Position numbers and translations under genes: made by a program. Source: Niastella yeongjuensis (GTDB taxonomy: Bacteria > Bacteroidota > Bacteroidia > Chitinophagales > Chitinophagaceae). Taken from it: a stretch of 64,000 nucleotides of DNA. Location of the stretch: assembly GCF_900110245.1 (NCBI RefSeq), contig NZ_FOCZ01000003.1, positions 310,001 through 374,000 on the forward strand. Direction: 5' to 3'. The notes below the pieces were generated by a model, which saw only the letters and a list, made by a program, of their open reading frames with translations, was not told where the DNA came from and searched no databases. The stretch's first letter is position 1; every line of letters starts with the position of its first letter. Below are positions 38,044 to 46,314 of this stretch, piece by piece.

Positions 38044-39273
38044 ATGAAATTTATGACCACTAATTTGTACGATATAGTTGTTATTGGCGGCGGTTGTGTA
38101 GGGTTATCTACGGCCTATAAGATCAATCAAAAGTACCCTGACCTGAAAATTGCGGTTTTGGAAAAAGAAAGTCAGGTGTCTGCGCATCAAACCGGTAGAA
38201 ATTCCGGCGTTATCCACTCAGGTATTTACTACAAACCCGGTTCCTACAAAGCCAAAAATTGTGTTACCGGACGAAGAGAACTGGTTGCTTTTGCAAAGGA
38301 ATATAACATTAAACATGATATATGCGGTAAGATCATAGTAGCTTCTAAAGAAGAGGAGCTGGCGCATATGAATAAGGTTTTTCAGAACGGAATAGCAAAC
38401 GGCATAGAAGACATCCGGATGATCTCTGCAAAAGAAATAACGGAGATTGAACCTTATTGTGAGGGAATAGCCGGAATATGGGTAGGATGCACCGGGATCA
38501 TCGATTATGTTGGTTTCACAAAAAAACTGGCAGAGCTGATAGAAAGCAAGTTTACCGGCAGCAAAGTATTTTTAGAGACAGAGGTAAAAGATTTTATAAA
38601 AGACGGTCCTATAACCACGGTAAAAACCAACCGCGGCGATTTTACTGCAAAAAATGTCATTGCCTGCGCGGGCCTCCAAAGCGATAGAATTGCCATCAAA
38701 GAAGGAACAGGCACAGATAGTGCGATTGTAGGTTTCCGTGGCGACTATTACGACCTAAGTGAAAAAGGAAAGAATAAAGTGCGGAATCTGATCTATCCTG
38801 TACCTAACCCGCAGTTCCCTTTTCTGGGTGTGCATTTTACCAGAATGACAAACGGCAGCGTAGAGTGCGGGCCCAATGCCGTGTTCGTATTTAAACGCGA
38901 AGGGTATAACAAAACAGATTTTAATTTAAAAGACACCGTACAGGCGTTGGGGTATAAGGGTACGAGGAGATTTTTTGCCAAACACTGGCGTTTCGGGTTA
39001 GATGAATACCGGGGTGCCTTCTCCAAAGCGTACTTTTTAAAAAGGCTGCAAAAGCTTATTCCCTCACTTCAGTCAGATGATATTGTTCCCGGCCGTGCAG
39101 GCGTACGGGCTATGGCCCTTTCAAGGGAAGGTAATATGATCGATGATTTTAAGATTGAAGCAAAAGGGAATGCGATTCATGTGCTCAACGCACCGTCTCC
39201 TGCTGCTACTGCGGCACTGGCAATTGGTGCTGCGATAGAAGAAATAGCAACGAAGCAGTTTAACCTGGGGTAA
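38044..39273 (+). CDS. lhgO: L-2-hydroxyglutarate oxidase
   Basis: The 409-residue flavoprotein opens with a Rossmann FAD motif (YDIVVIGGGCVGLSTAYKI). The family sequences AHQTGRNSGVIHSGIYYKPG near 60 and GRAGVRAMALS near 350 follow, and FLGVHFTRMTNGSVECGPNA near 265 fits LhgO/L2HGDH proteins. It oxidises L-2-hydroxyglutarate to 2-oxoglutarate, passing electrons to the respiratory quinone pool. It stands alone with its own promoter; the small genes downstream are likely separate. Confidence 0.94.
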   Translation: MKFMTTNLYDIVVIGGGCVGLSTAYKINQKYPDLKIAVLEKESQVSAHQTGRNSGVIHSGIYYKPGSYKAKNCVTGRRELVAFAKEYNIKHDICGKIIVASKEEELAHMNKVFQNGIANGIEDIRMISAKEITEIEPYCEGIAGIWVGCTGIIDYVGFTKKLAELIESKFTGSKVFLETEVKDFIKDGPITTVKTNRGDFTAKNVIACAGLQSDRIAIKEGTGTDSAIVGFRGDYYDLSEKGKNKVRNLIYPVPNPQFPFLGVHFTRMTNGSVECGPNAVFVFKREGYNKTDFNLKDTVQALGYKGTRRFFAKHWRFGLDEYRGAFSKAYFLKRLQKLIPSLQSDDIVPGRAGVRAMALSREGNMIDDFKIEAKGNAIHVLNAPSPAATAALAIGAAIEEIATKQFNLG

Positions 39274-39326
39274 TAATAACTACTTATGTAAACATGCTCT
39301 TTGCTGCATCAAGACTATAAAATCAA

Positions 39327-39779
39327 GTGACAAGACCCATATTTTTTCTTTTGGCAGGTCTGATTACCTGTTTCCTGATAGCGTGTGCCTCCACAAATAA
39401 CATCCCGGGCAGGTATCGCTCTAAGTTCGCCGTTTACGGTTTCTTTGGTACTGTAATTAAATTGAACCCGGATTCTACATTTGGGTATCGAATGAGCGGC
39501 GATATGCAGTTCGATACCTCTAACGGAGATTATAAGGTAAAAAATGGCTATGTGATGCTTTATCACAAGCCTTTTACGCCCGACACTTTTGATGTACTTG
39601 CTACGAACAGACACCAGCATAGTCCCGGAAAATATTTACCTGGACACAAGAAATTATTTGTTTGTGATACTACCGGCCACGTCATTAGAAAACAGTCAGG
39701 CTATTCAAAGCGTCGCCAGTATATATTTTTTGGTAAACATTACTATAAAAGGCGGTATTACTTAAAACGGGTTGACTGA
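39327..39779 (+). CDS. Small exported lipoprotein, unknown function
   Basis: The 150-residue protein starts at GTG 39327 with a lipoprotein signal (FLLAGLITCFLIAC, Cys near 20). The mature part has a lipocalin-like or copper-resistance-like beta pattern (GRYRSKFAVYGFFGTVIKLN, NGDYKVKNGYVMLYHKP) and a very basic C-terminus (KRRQYIFFGKHYYKRRYYLKR). I do not recognise a family. The stop TGA shares its last base with the ATG of the next gene, so the pair is translationally coupled. Confidence 0.65.
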   Translation: MTRPIFFLLAGLITCFLIACASTNNIPGRYRSKFAVYGFFGTVIKLNPDSTFGYRMSGDMQFDTSNGDYKVKNGYVMLYHKPFTPDTFDVLATNRHQHSPGKYLPGHKKLFVCDTTGHVIRKQSGYSKRRQYIFFGKHYYKRRYYLKRVD

Positions 39780-40330
39780 TGAATACGGAAATATTCAAAC
39801 AGATATCGATAAGGGGACGCTTTGCCTTTGGACTGACTTGTGTAGAAAAAATAATTGATCACTATCGGATAAAAGATGCATTGCTGGATTCAGTCATCGA
39901 AGGATTTTGGAGATTTACAAGCGCTGAGAAATGGGGTGAATACGAGGGGTATTTATATAACAGAGATCCTGATTGTGTTTTGTCAGACTTTCCTTCATTG
40001 AAAATACAACCTGAAAAGAAACACGAGTTTGGCTATGATGATATTTCTTATTCAGAACTGGAGTCTATCTATGAGCTCTATTTAAAATTACCACCACACA
40101 TAACAGGTATTTTGACCCATTTGACAACAATAGCTAATTCCAATATTTCAGCAGGCTGCGGTGAATACAGCGAATGTACATTTGCGCCTACTTTGGAGAT
40201 CTTAGCTATAATTGAAGATTTTGATACTATAGATTTTTATAAACCGGCAGACTTTCTGTTTTCAGGTTTTGATCAGCAATCCGGTTGGGGAGATGAATTT
40301 TCAAAAGCGGATATTGAAAGGAAAAAATAG
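39779..40330 (+). CDS. Cytosolic protein of unknown function, coupled to the preceding lipoprotein
   Basis: The 183-residue acidic protein has no signal or membrane segment. Its helical pattern (RFAFGLTCVEKIIDHYRI, IEGFWRFTSAEKWGEYEGY) and its size recall small immunity or SMI1/DUF-type proteins found beside contact toxins, but I see no diagnostic motif. The start ATG overlaps the previous stop by one base (TGATG). After it comes a 418-base gap with the 11-bp palindromic array. Confidence 0.6.
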   Translation: MNTEIFKQISIRGRFAFGLTCVEKIIDHYRIKDALLDSVIEGFWRFTSAEKWGEYEGYLYNRDPDCVLSDFPSLKIQPEKKHEFGYDDISYSELESIYELYLKLPPHITGILTHLTTIANSNISAGCGEYSECTFAPTLEILAIIEDFDTIDFYKPADFLFSGFDQQSGWGDEFSKADIERKK

Positions 40331-40748
40331 CTGCTTATAGCTCATTGCTGCATCATACGATTTCCAGGCTTTTGTCTATTGATTCCCATGTCTGAATGCA
40401 GTTTACTTTATGTGATATTCGGTGGATAGTCGATGCTTATTCCACCAACATCCCGGCAATATGCCACTGTAATGCCACTGTACAGTGGCATTACAGTGGC
40501 ATTCTGGTGGCATTACAGTGGCATTATTATCGGGGAAACGATATATATGTCAGCAATCTGACTAGAACCTGACAGGAGTCAGACATGGAAAATGGTAGAC
40601 AGTCTAATGAGTTTGAAGGCGAATGGGGCGCCGTAGTGCGTAATAGGCGCTTTTGGGTGGGTTTGGCTTCGGATGTGGATTTTCCTTCAAAATGGCTTAG
40701 GGGTGCTCCAATCGGCTCTAATCAGCAATGAGGCTGTGCGGGTTACCG
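40331..40748. other. Intergenic region with palindromic array
   Basis: The 418-base gap holds the 11-bp array at 40460-40525 and, at 40565-40607, CCTGACAGG and the palindrome TAGACAGTCTA, both also present near 29199-29225. I see no gene. Confidence 0.5.
40460..40525. repeat. Six contiguous 11-bp units making a 42-bp perfect palindrome
   Basis: Two AATGCCACTGT-type units are followed by four ACAGTGGCATT-type units (one is CTGGTGGCATT). Bases 40461-40502 form a perfect 42-bp palindrome with no loop. The 11-base period is close to one helical turn. Confidence 0.92.
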
Positions 40749-41564
40749 TCAGTTTTCCCTTATGGACATAGCATTTGACGTGGATTTCTGTATTTGGGTC
40801 ATAGCGTCGGCATATCGCTTGCCTAGTTTTCTGGCTGATGGCGTATCAAAATGAAGCTGATCGCCTTTGTCAGTAAGGTCTTTTGCCGAAACAACAGCAG
40901 TATAAGGAACCAGATCCGGTAAGTGATTAAGAACAGGATTTATAATGTTCTGTTTGTTGAAGTAACCAATCTCTCCTGCTACGAAAGGCAGTTTAGGGTT
41001 ATTGAATTCGGTTCGTAACCGTGTTATAAGGGTTTTTAATTTTTCGAGATATACAATGGCATGCGCCGAATCGTTGTCGGATTCGCCCTGATGCCATAAC
41101 ACTCCTTTCAATTGCCCACCCTTATGCAGGGCTATCTTTACACGGGCAATCGCGTCATCATAAGGATGCCAATTAAAATAAGTGGCTCCGGGTTCCCATA
41201 CGTTTATTGGTGAGCCGCCCAGCGCACAGGGAATTAATGCGATCATGATGTGTTTATCTTTGCCAGTCATTTCTTTGGCAAAAGAAATGGCCGGACCAAC
41301 ACCCACTAGTTTGGGTTTATCAAAATGAACCGGGTCTGTAGCTGTTTTCCATTGATTGAGTGAGTCGAGCATAATTATCCGGGGATTCGGATGGTTATCT
41401 GCCGAGTCCAAGGGCCCTCTGCCTGCCATGTTAGATTGCCCGATCAACAGATAATAATGAACCTCATATTCTTCCGGTTGAGTTTGTGCTTTGCTGTAAA
41501 ATGGAATTAAATAAAAAATAAAAAGCAGTAATGAATGTGAAAATGGCAAAAAGTATCGTTTCAT
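40749..41564 (-). CDS. Exported SGNH-type carbohydrate acetylesterase (SASA/CE6-like)
   Basis: The 271-residue protein has a signal peptide ending near FYSKAQ. The esterase block follows: LIGQSNMAGRG with the catalytic Ser near 45, ALGGSPINVW near 112, VLWHQGESD near 153, and DQLHFDTPSAR with the catalytic His near 235. These are features of the sialate O-acetylesterase/CE6 acetyl-xylan esterase family, which removes acetyl groups from glycans. No polysaccharide-utilisation genes adjoin it, so the glycan is unknown. ATG 41564 is the natural start of the signal peptide. Confidence 0.9.
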   Translation of the reverse strand: MKRYFLPFSHSLLLFIFYLIPFYSKAQTQPEEYEVHYYLLIGQSNMAGRGPLDSADNHPNPRIIMLDSLNQWKTATDPVHFDKPKLVGVGPAISFAKEMTGKDKHIMIALIPCALGGSPINVWEPGATYFNWHPYDDAIARVKIALHKGGQLKGVLWHQGESDNDSAHAIVYLEKLKTLITRLRTEFNNPKLPFVAGEIGYFNKQNIINPVLNHLPDLVPYTAVVSAKDLTDKGDQLHFDTPSARKLGKRYADAMTQIQKSTSNAMSIREN

Positions 41565-41615
41565 ACGAATTAAAGATAACGAAATTGAAGGATACTTTTT
41601 GTTCCTTCGATGATG

Positions 41616-41644
41616 AAAGCTTCAGGCCTATTACCTGAAGCTTT
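41616..41644. terminator. Terminator after the MBL-fold hydrolase gene
   Basis: AAAGCTTCAGG (41616-41626) and CCTGAAGCTTT (41634-41644) form a perfect 11-bp stem with a seven-base loop, followed by TTTTT on the plus strand and by TTTC on the minus strand. It lies 19 bases after the minus-strand hydrolase stop. Confidence 0.75.
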
Positions 41645-41662
41645 TTTTCTTGCACTCGTTAA

Positions 41663-42460
41663 TTAGATTTCGGCGAATTTGATGATATCCCCATCTCTGG
41701 GAATAACCACTTTATCGGCAATACCCATTTCATTTACATATTCGTGAAGCTCCCGTCTGCTCAACAGGCAGTGATTGAGTGCTTCCATATGTATCGCCAC
41801 TAATTTTGCTGCCGGAACAATCTGGTGGACCCGGTAAAAGTCTTCTTTACCCATTATGATGGCACCGTATTTTTCCAGTGTAGCAAAGCCGGCATTGATA
41901 AGTACCACATCAGGCGTATGTTCTTTTAAAGTAGCTTCAATGGCAGGGATCCAAATACTGTCTCCGATCATATAAACCGTTTTTTCTGCGGGATGTTTAA
42001 AAAGTAAACCAGAAGCCTGTCCGAGAAATTCGGCAAGCCAGGTCACTGAATAAGCTTCGTCAGAGCCATGTTGACATTCTGTTCCAAAGAAACTGACTCC
42101 TTCAAAAGAACCCCCGTTTGCAAAAGAACGAACCTGTTGAAAGCCTGCTGCCCTGATCACCGTTGCATCGGCTTCATTTTGTGCGAAAACCGGTTTATTC
42201 TTTGGAAGTGTTTGGATAGCTACTTGATCCCAGTGATCCGCATGCAGGTGCGTTACAATTATTGCATCTACATCATATAAAGAGGCTGGGTTTACCGGCA
42301 GTGCCTCCAACGGATTACGCAAGTGTGAATTTATTGTGCCCGGAAAGCCAGCATATGCGCCTTTATCTGCCAGCATCGGATCAATGAGAAATTTCTTGCC
42401 TGCATAGTGTAATACCACCGTCGCATTTCTAATCAACTGAACACTTGAGTTAGATGACAT
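41663..42460 (-). CDS. Metallo-beta-lactamase-fold hydrolase (UlaG-like)
   Basis: The 265-residue protein has the MBL metal motif THLHADHWD near 72 and strands such as ATVVLHYAGKKFLIDPMLAD near 12-30. MIGDSIWIPAI near 165, an Asp-Val-Val segment and the His of LVAIHMEALNH near 222 complete the zinc site. It belongs to the UlaG/metal-dependent hydrolase branch of cytosolic phosphodiesterase/lactonase-like enzymes. It is divergent from the AraC gene with a 140-base spacer, which suggests that regulator controls it. Confidence 0.9.
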   Translation of the reverse strand: MSSNSSVQLIRNATVVLHYAGKKFLIDPMLADKGAYAGFPGTINSHLRNPLEALPVNPASLYDVDAIIVTHLHADHWDQVAIQTLPKNKPVFAQNEADATVIRAAGFQQVRSFANGGSFEGVSFFGTECQHGSDEAYSVTWLAEFLGQASGLLFKHPAEKTVYMIGDSIWIPAIEATLKEHTPDVVLINAGFATLEKYGAIIMGKEDFYRVHQIVPAAKLVAIHMEALNHCLLSRRELHEYVNEMGIADKVVIPRDGDIIKFAEI

Positions 42461-42574
42461 ATTTTTTTATTTAGTACCAGACAAAGGTATACGGGCAATG
42501 CTGCCGGTCTTATACCAAAGCGTGGCTGTTTACTACCATTTTGATAACCCGTTTAAAGTAATTTACAGGAGGTA

Positions 42575-42582
42575 TATCTTTG
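42575..42582 (+). promoter_or_regulatory. -7 box TATCTTTG of the AraC gene
   Basis: TATCTTTG fits TAnnTTTG and lies 18 bases before the TTG start at 42601. No clear TTG is found at -33. Confidence 0.4.
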
Positions 42583-42600
42583 CTATAAAATTACCGGACG

Positions 42601-43473
42601 TTGAAAACGATTAAATTTCATAAAGGAGAATGTGGGGTTGAATTTCTTTTAAACGTGTTGCCAGGTGGACGGGACAAGGGAAACTATAGAGATAGTGATT
42701 TTTTTAATACCGACTTTTTTGAAATAGTTTTCTTTAAAAAGGCAAAAGGGATTTTGATAATAAATCAGCAAAAGATAGAGGTAGCTGATAATAGCCTGGT
42801 ATTTATATCGGCCTATCAGGAACGGCGGTGGGAATTAGATCCGGGCCATTTAGAATTTACGACCCTGGTTTTTCAGGAAGCGTTTTTAAATGATTTTTTT
42901 GCAGATAAGCTTTTTACTTACCGGCTTCAATATTTTCATCAGCTAAAATATCCATTAAAATTGTCGGCCACGGTGGAGGAAATTGAAAAATATTGTGCAT
43001 TACTCACTGAGATCAAAGCTGAACTCATTACCACCAGGCCAGATAGTGAACATGTCATCCGGTCACTGCTTTATTATTTACTGCAAGCGCTTAACAGGAA
43101 ATATTCCGACCAGTATAAACTTCCATTACACAGAACAGAGAATAATATTGCTTTTCAGTTTAAAAAAGTATTGGAATCCCGCATCTGTAAAAAACAGCGC
43201 ATCAATGATTATGCAGCATTGCTGGGGGTTAGCAGAATTCAATTGAATAAAGTAGTGAAGGCGCAGTTTAACATTATCGCTTCGCAAATGATGAAGCAAC
43301 GGTTATTGTTTGAAGTGCAGCACCTACTCATTTATTCGGGTAAATCGATCAGTGAGATTGCGGATGAATTGGGTTTTTCTGAACCCAATCATCTTATGCG
43401 TTTTTTCAAATCACATACAACCTTTACCATATCGCAGTATCTCAACAATTTCCATCAGCAAAAAAAGATATAA
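42601..43473 (+). CDS. AraC-family transcriptional regulator
   Basis: The 290-residue protein has an N-terminal cupin-like ligand domain (about 15-150, IINQQKIEVADNSLVFIS) and a C-terminal AraC pair of helix-turn-helix motifs. The first is near 200-230 (RINDYAALLGVSRIQLNKVV) and the second near 250-285 (SISEIADELGFSEPNHLMRF). It likely senses a small molecule. The start is TTG 42601; it leaves an 18-base leader after the -7 box and no better ATG is available. The most likely target is the divergent MBL-fold hydrolase gene. A broken hydrolase gene overlaps its 3' end. Confidence 0.9.
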   Translation: MKTIKFHKGECGVEFLLNVLPGGRDKGNYRDSDFFNTDFFEIVFFKKAKGILIINQQKIEVADNSLVFISAYQERRWELDPGHLEFTTLVFQEAFLNDFFADKLFTYRLQYFHQLKYPLKLSATVEEIEKYCALLTEIKAELITTRPDSEHVIRSLLYYLLQALNRKYSDQYKLPLHRTENNIAFQFKKVLESRICKKQRINDYAALLGVSRIQLNKVVKAQFNIIASQMMKQRLLFEVQHLLIYSGKSISEIADELGFSEPNHLMRFFKSHTTFTISQYLNNFHQQKKI

Positions 43474-44039
43474 AAGAAAGCGCGCCCATTGAAAGCTTCG
43501 ATGGCTTTGTTCTGAGCCAGGATGGATGGAACTTTTGTATTGGCATCTCTGTTGACTGTGCGTTGGCCCAGCCTTGCGATTGCTGCTTTCCCTTCGGTTT
43601 GGCTGATGGCTGCTGTATCGTAAAACAAGTGTAATAACATTTGCTGTGGTGTAAGCTTTTCCTTGTTTTCAATTACAGGTCCATTGTCTGTGATATCACC
43701 ACCCTCTGGTCCGGTTCCGGCAAGGATCAGTTTATTTACCAGGGCTGGTTCATTAATTACAATCTTTTGGGCAATAAAGGCACCCAGCGAAAAACCGAGC
43801 ATATCTACTTTTTTCAATCCCAGCGCATGAATGAAAGCGATAGCATCGTTTGCCATGGCATCGATGGTTTCAGGTGCTTCCCCTTCAGAACTGCCAACCC
43901 CGCGGTTATCAAATAAGATCACGCGATGTGTTTTGGCTAGTCCATCGGTTAATTCAGGGTCCCAGTTATCCATGGTTCCGGTCAGTAGTTTTAGTTGAAA
44001 GACCGTCTGAATTCGAGTGGGGAAGTATTGGTTTTTGTT
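43455..44039 (-). pseudogene. Alpha/beta hydrolase, both ends missing
   Basis: The frame holds the core of an alpha/beta hydrolase: LLTGTMDNWDPELTDGLA, VILFDNRGVGSSEG near the oxyanion site, and the nucleophile elbow MLGFSLGAFIA. Family members are about 280-300 residues. Here the N-terminal 30-50 residues are absent (an in-frame stop at 44040-44042 precedes FQLKLLTG), and the C-terminal lid and catalytic His are missing. Homology ends at AIEAFNG near 43485, after which nine unrelated codons run into the end of the AraC gene on the other strand. It is therefore a remnant, not a working enzyme. Confidence 0.7.
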
Positions 44040-44070
44040 TTAAAGAATTTACTGAATGACTGCGGGGTAG

Positions 44071-44078
44071 TAATTTTG
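44071..44078 (+). promoter_or_regulatory. -7 box TAATTTTG of the first Crp/Fnr gene
   Basis: TAATTTTG fits TAnnTTTG exactly. Transcription would begin near 44084, which favours the ATG codons at 44097 or 44100 over 44085. Confidence 0.45.
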
Positions 44079-44096
44079 GATTAAATGCGTAAGCCA

Positions 44097-44684
44097 ATGA
44101 TGTCGATTGAACCCTTCATTAAGAATGTTACCAATAAAATCCAATTGTCTCAGGAAGACCTCGACAAACTCATCTCAGCATTCAAAGAGATGAAAGTTGC
44201 CAGGAAACAATTGGTTATTCAACCCGGTTTCGTTGCCAGAAACAGGATGTATGTATTGAAAGGCGCTTTCCGGTCGTATGTAATAGATGAAAAAGGAAAT
44301 GATTGTACCATACAATTTGCTATCGAAGACTGGTGGATCTCGGATTACAACAGTTATATTTATCAAACACCGGCAACGCAGTTTGTAGTAGCCCTGGAAG
44401 ACAGTGTTGTAATGCAGATCAACTACCAGGATGAACTGGCCCTCAAAGCCTCCAGTCACGGGTTGGAAACCCTTTTCCGAATGATGGCAGAAAAATCGGC
44501 TGCGTTCTACGCCAGACGCATTGTTTCAAACCTTACACAGAATGCCGAACAACGTTACAATGAGTTTATTGAGCAATACCCGCAGGTAGCACAACGCCTT
44601 CCTCAATATGCACTTGCATCCTATCTTAATATGACCAGGGAATTTCTTTCCAAGATCCGCCATGATAAAGTAAAGAAAAAGTGA
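44097..44684 (+). CDS. Crp/Fnr-family transcriptional regulator (WWISD type), first copy
   Basis: The 195-residue protein has a cyclic-nucleotide-binding-like fold at about 20-115 and a C-terminal winged helix (ALASYLNMTREFLSKIRHDK). It lacks the Cys cluster of Fnr and the Arg/Ser cAMP-binding residues of Crp. IEDWWISDYNSYIYQ near 78 marks the Bacteroidota-specific subfamily. The start is set at ATG 44097 because the -7 box at 44071 leaves no leader for the upstream ATG at 44085. A GTGA-N6-TCAC palindrome overlaps its stop codon in front of the SDR operon, suggesting it regulates those dehydrogenases. A paralogue lies at 52918-53499. Confidence 0.88.
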   Translation: MMSIEPFIKNVTNKIQLSQEDLDKLISAFKEMKVARKQLVIQPGFVARNRMYVLKGAFRSYVIDEKGNDCTIQFAIEDWWISDYNSYIYQTPATQFVVALEDSVVMQINYQDELALKASSHGLETLFRMMAEKSAAFYARRIVSNLTQNAEQRYNEFIEQYPQVAQRLPQYALASYLNMTREFLSKIRHDKVKKK

Positions 44685-44694
44685 ACTAGTTCAC
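44681..44694 (+). promoter_or_regulatory. GTGAACTAGTTCAC palindrome, Crp/Fnr-like operator
   Basis: This 14-bp perfect palindrome has the Crp half-site spacing GTGA-N6-TCAC and is centred 34.5 bases upstream of the TTG of the SDR promoter. A matching arrangement occurs at 51376-51387. Confidence 0.6.
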
Positions 44695-44721
44695 CTGCTT
44701 TTATTAAAGTAGTTCATTTTT

Positions 44722-44749
44722 GCCGGCTTCCCGACAAGGTAGTTTTGTG
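44722..44749 (+). promoter_or_regulatory. Promoter of the tandem SDR operon
   Basis: TTG (44722-44724), a 17-base spacer and TAGTTTTG (44742-44749) fit the Bacteroidota -33/-7 consensus exactly. The SDR ATG is 22 bases downstream. Confidence 0.65.
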
Positions 44750-44770
44750 GAGTAATTAAAACACATAACA

Positions 44771-45523
44771 ATGTCAGGAAAATTAAAAGGAAAAGTAGCT
44801 GTTGTTACCGGTGGCAGCAGCGGTATTGGTTTAAGTATTGCGAAGCGCTTTGCCGAAGAAGGCGCCCGGGTAGCCATTACAGGCCGTAATCAGGCCACAA
44901 TTGATAAAGCCATTAAAGAGATCGGTCCAAACGGCTTGGGTATACAGGGGGATGTGTCCAGGCTGGATGATCTTGTAGGTGTCTATAAAATTGTTGGTGA
45001 AGAACTGGGAAAAGTAGATGCCCTTATTGTAAACGCCGGCGTGTACATACTGGGACCACTTGCGGAATTTACCGAAGAACAATTCGATAAGGTTAGTGAC
45101 ATCAATTTTAAAGGTGCTTTCTTTTCCGTGCAGAAGGCGTTGCCGGTATTGAAGGATGGCGCTTCTGTTGTGCTGCTTTCTTCCACAGCTAATGGAAAGG
45201 GATTTCCGAATCATGCGGCCTATTCTGCTACCAAAGCTGCAATACGTTCCCTGGCCCGGAGTTTCTCGGTAGAATTATTAGATAGAAAGATCCGGGTGAA
45301 TACACTTTCTCCTGGCCCGGTTGATACACCTGTGTTTAGTACTCTTACAAACAATGAAGGGGAAGCAAAAGCAATGATGGAGGCAATGGGCAATTTTACG
45401 CCGCTTAAACGGGTTGCTTCTTCTGAAGAAATTGCGGCAGCTGCTTTGTATCTTGTTTCTGAAGAGACTGCTTTTATGCTGGGCGCCGAATTACTCCTCG
45501 ACGGTGGCCTAAGAGAACTTTAG
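44771..45523 (+). CDS. SDR-family NAD(P)-dependent dehydrogenase, first of a tandem pair
   Basis: At 250 residues it is a classical short-chain dehydrogenase: cofactor motif TGGSSGIG near 15, VNAGVYILG near 90, the catalytic Ser of LLSSTANGK near 140, YSATK near 155, and SPGPVDTPV near 185. The Arg after the first strand region (ITGRNQ) suggests NADP(H). The substrate is not evident. It is co-transcribed with the next SDR gene, 24 bases on, and both are preceded by a Crp-like operator. Confidence 0.93.
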   Translation: MSGKLKGKVAVVTGGSSGIGLSIAKRFAEEGARVAITGRNQATIDKAIKEIGPNGLGIQGDVSRLDDLVGVYKIVGEELGKVDALIVNAGVYILGPLAEFTEEQFDKVSDINFKGAFFSVQKALPVLKDGASVVLLSSTANGKGFPNHAAYSATKAAIRSLARSFSVELLDRKIRVNTLSPGPVDTPVFSTLTNNEGEAKAMMEAMGNFTPLKRVASSEEIAAAALYLVSEETAFMLGAELLLDGGLREL

Positions 45524-45547
45524 TTCATTTTTAATTCTAATAACATC

Positions 45548-46297
45548 ATGGCAAAATTAAAAAATAAAGTTGCCGTCGTTACAGGCGGCAGCAGTGGCAT
45601 TGGCCTGGCTACTGCTAAAAAATTTGTAGAAGAAGGTGCTTATGTATTTATAACTGGACGCCGTCAATCTGAATTGGATAAAGCGGTAAAAGAAATCGGT
45701 AGAAACGTTACTGCTATTCAGGGTGATATTTCCCGGTTGGAAGATCTGGACAGGTTATATACCATTATTAAAGCTCAAAAAGGCTCCCTGGACATTATTG
45801 TAGCGAGCGCGGGTTTTGTGGAGATCATGTATACCCCACAGGTAAGTTCCGATCACTTCGATAAGACTTTCGATGTAAATGCGCGAGGCACCTTTTTTAC
45901 TGTGCAAAAAGCGCTTCCTCTTTTAAATGATAAAGCCTCTATCGTGCTGGTAGGCTCTTGCGTATATCTTAAAGGCTTCCCGCAATATGTAACGTATGGG
46001 GCTACAAAGGCAGCCATCAGATATTTTACGAAAGCCTGGGCCGCTGAATTGAAAGATCGTGGTATCAGGGTAAATACCCTGAGCCCTGGCGCGGTAGATA
46101 CACCAATTGTGGATGGTCAGTTCAAAACAGCTGAAGAAGCAGCCGCTGCCAAAGCGATGTTTGCTCAGTTCACCCCGCTTGGTCGTATTGGTAAACCGGA
46201 AGAACTGGCTGCTGCTGCACTGTTTCTGGCATCTGAAGATAGTAGTTATATCACCGGGGTAGATCTTGTAGCAGATGGCGGCATGACGCAATTATAG
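45548..46297 (+). CDS. SDR-family NAD(P)-dependent dehydrogenase, second of the pair
   Basis: The 249-residue protein parallels its neighbour over its whole length: TGGSSGIG near 14, ITGRRQSEL, GSCVYLKGF with the catalytic Ser near 138, YGATK near 152, and SPGAVDTPI near 182. The NAG motif before the active site is changed to SAG (VASAGFVEIM), so one conserved structural Asn is lost while Ser-Tyr-Lys is kept. The two probably arose by duplication. It is followed after 17 bases by a truncated aldehyde dehydrogenase gene. Confidence 0.92.
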   Translation: MAKLKNKVAVVTGGSSGIGLATAKKFVEEGAYVFITGRRQSELDKAVKEIGRNVTAIQGDISRLEDLDRLYTIIKAQKGSLDIIVASAGFVEIMYTPQVSSDHFDKTFDVNARGTFFTVQKALPLLNDKASIVLVGSCVYLKGFPQYVTYGATKAAIRYFTKAWAAELKDRGIRVNTLSPGAVDTPIVDGQFKTAEEAAAAKAMFAQFTPLGRIGKPEELAAAALFLASEDSSYITGVDLVADGGMTQL

Positions 46298-46314
46298 TAT
46301 CCAAACACTGTTTT

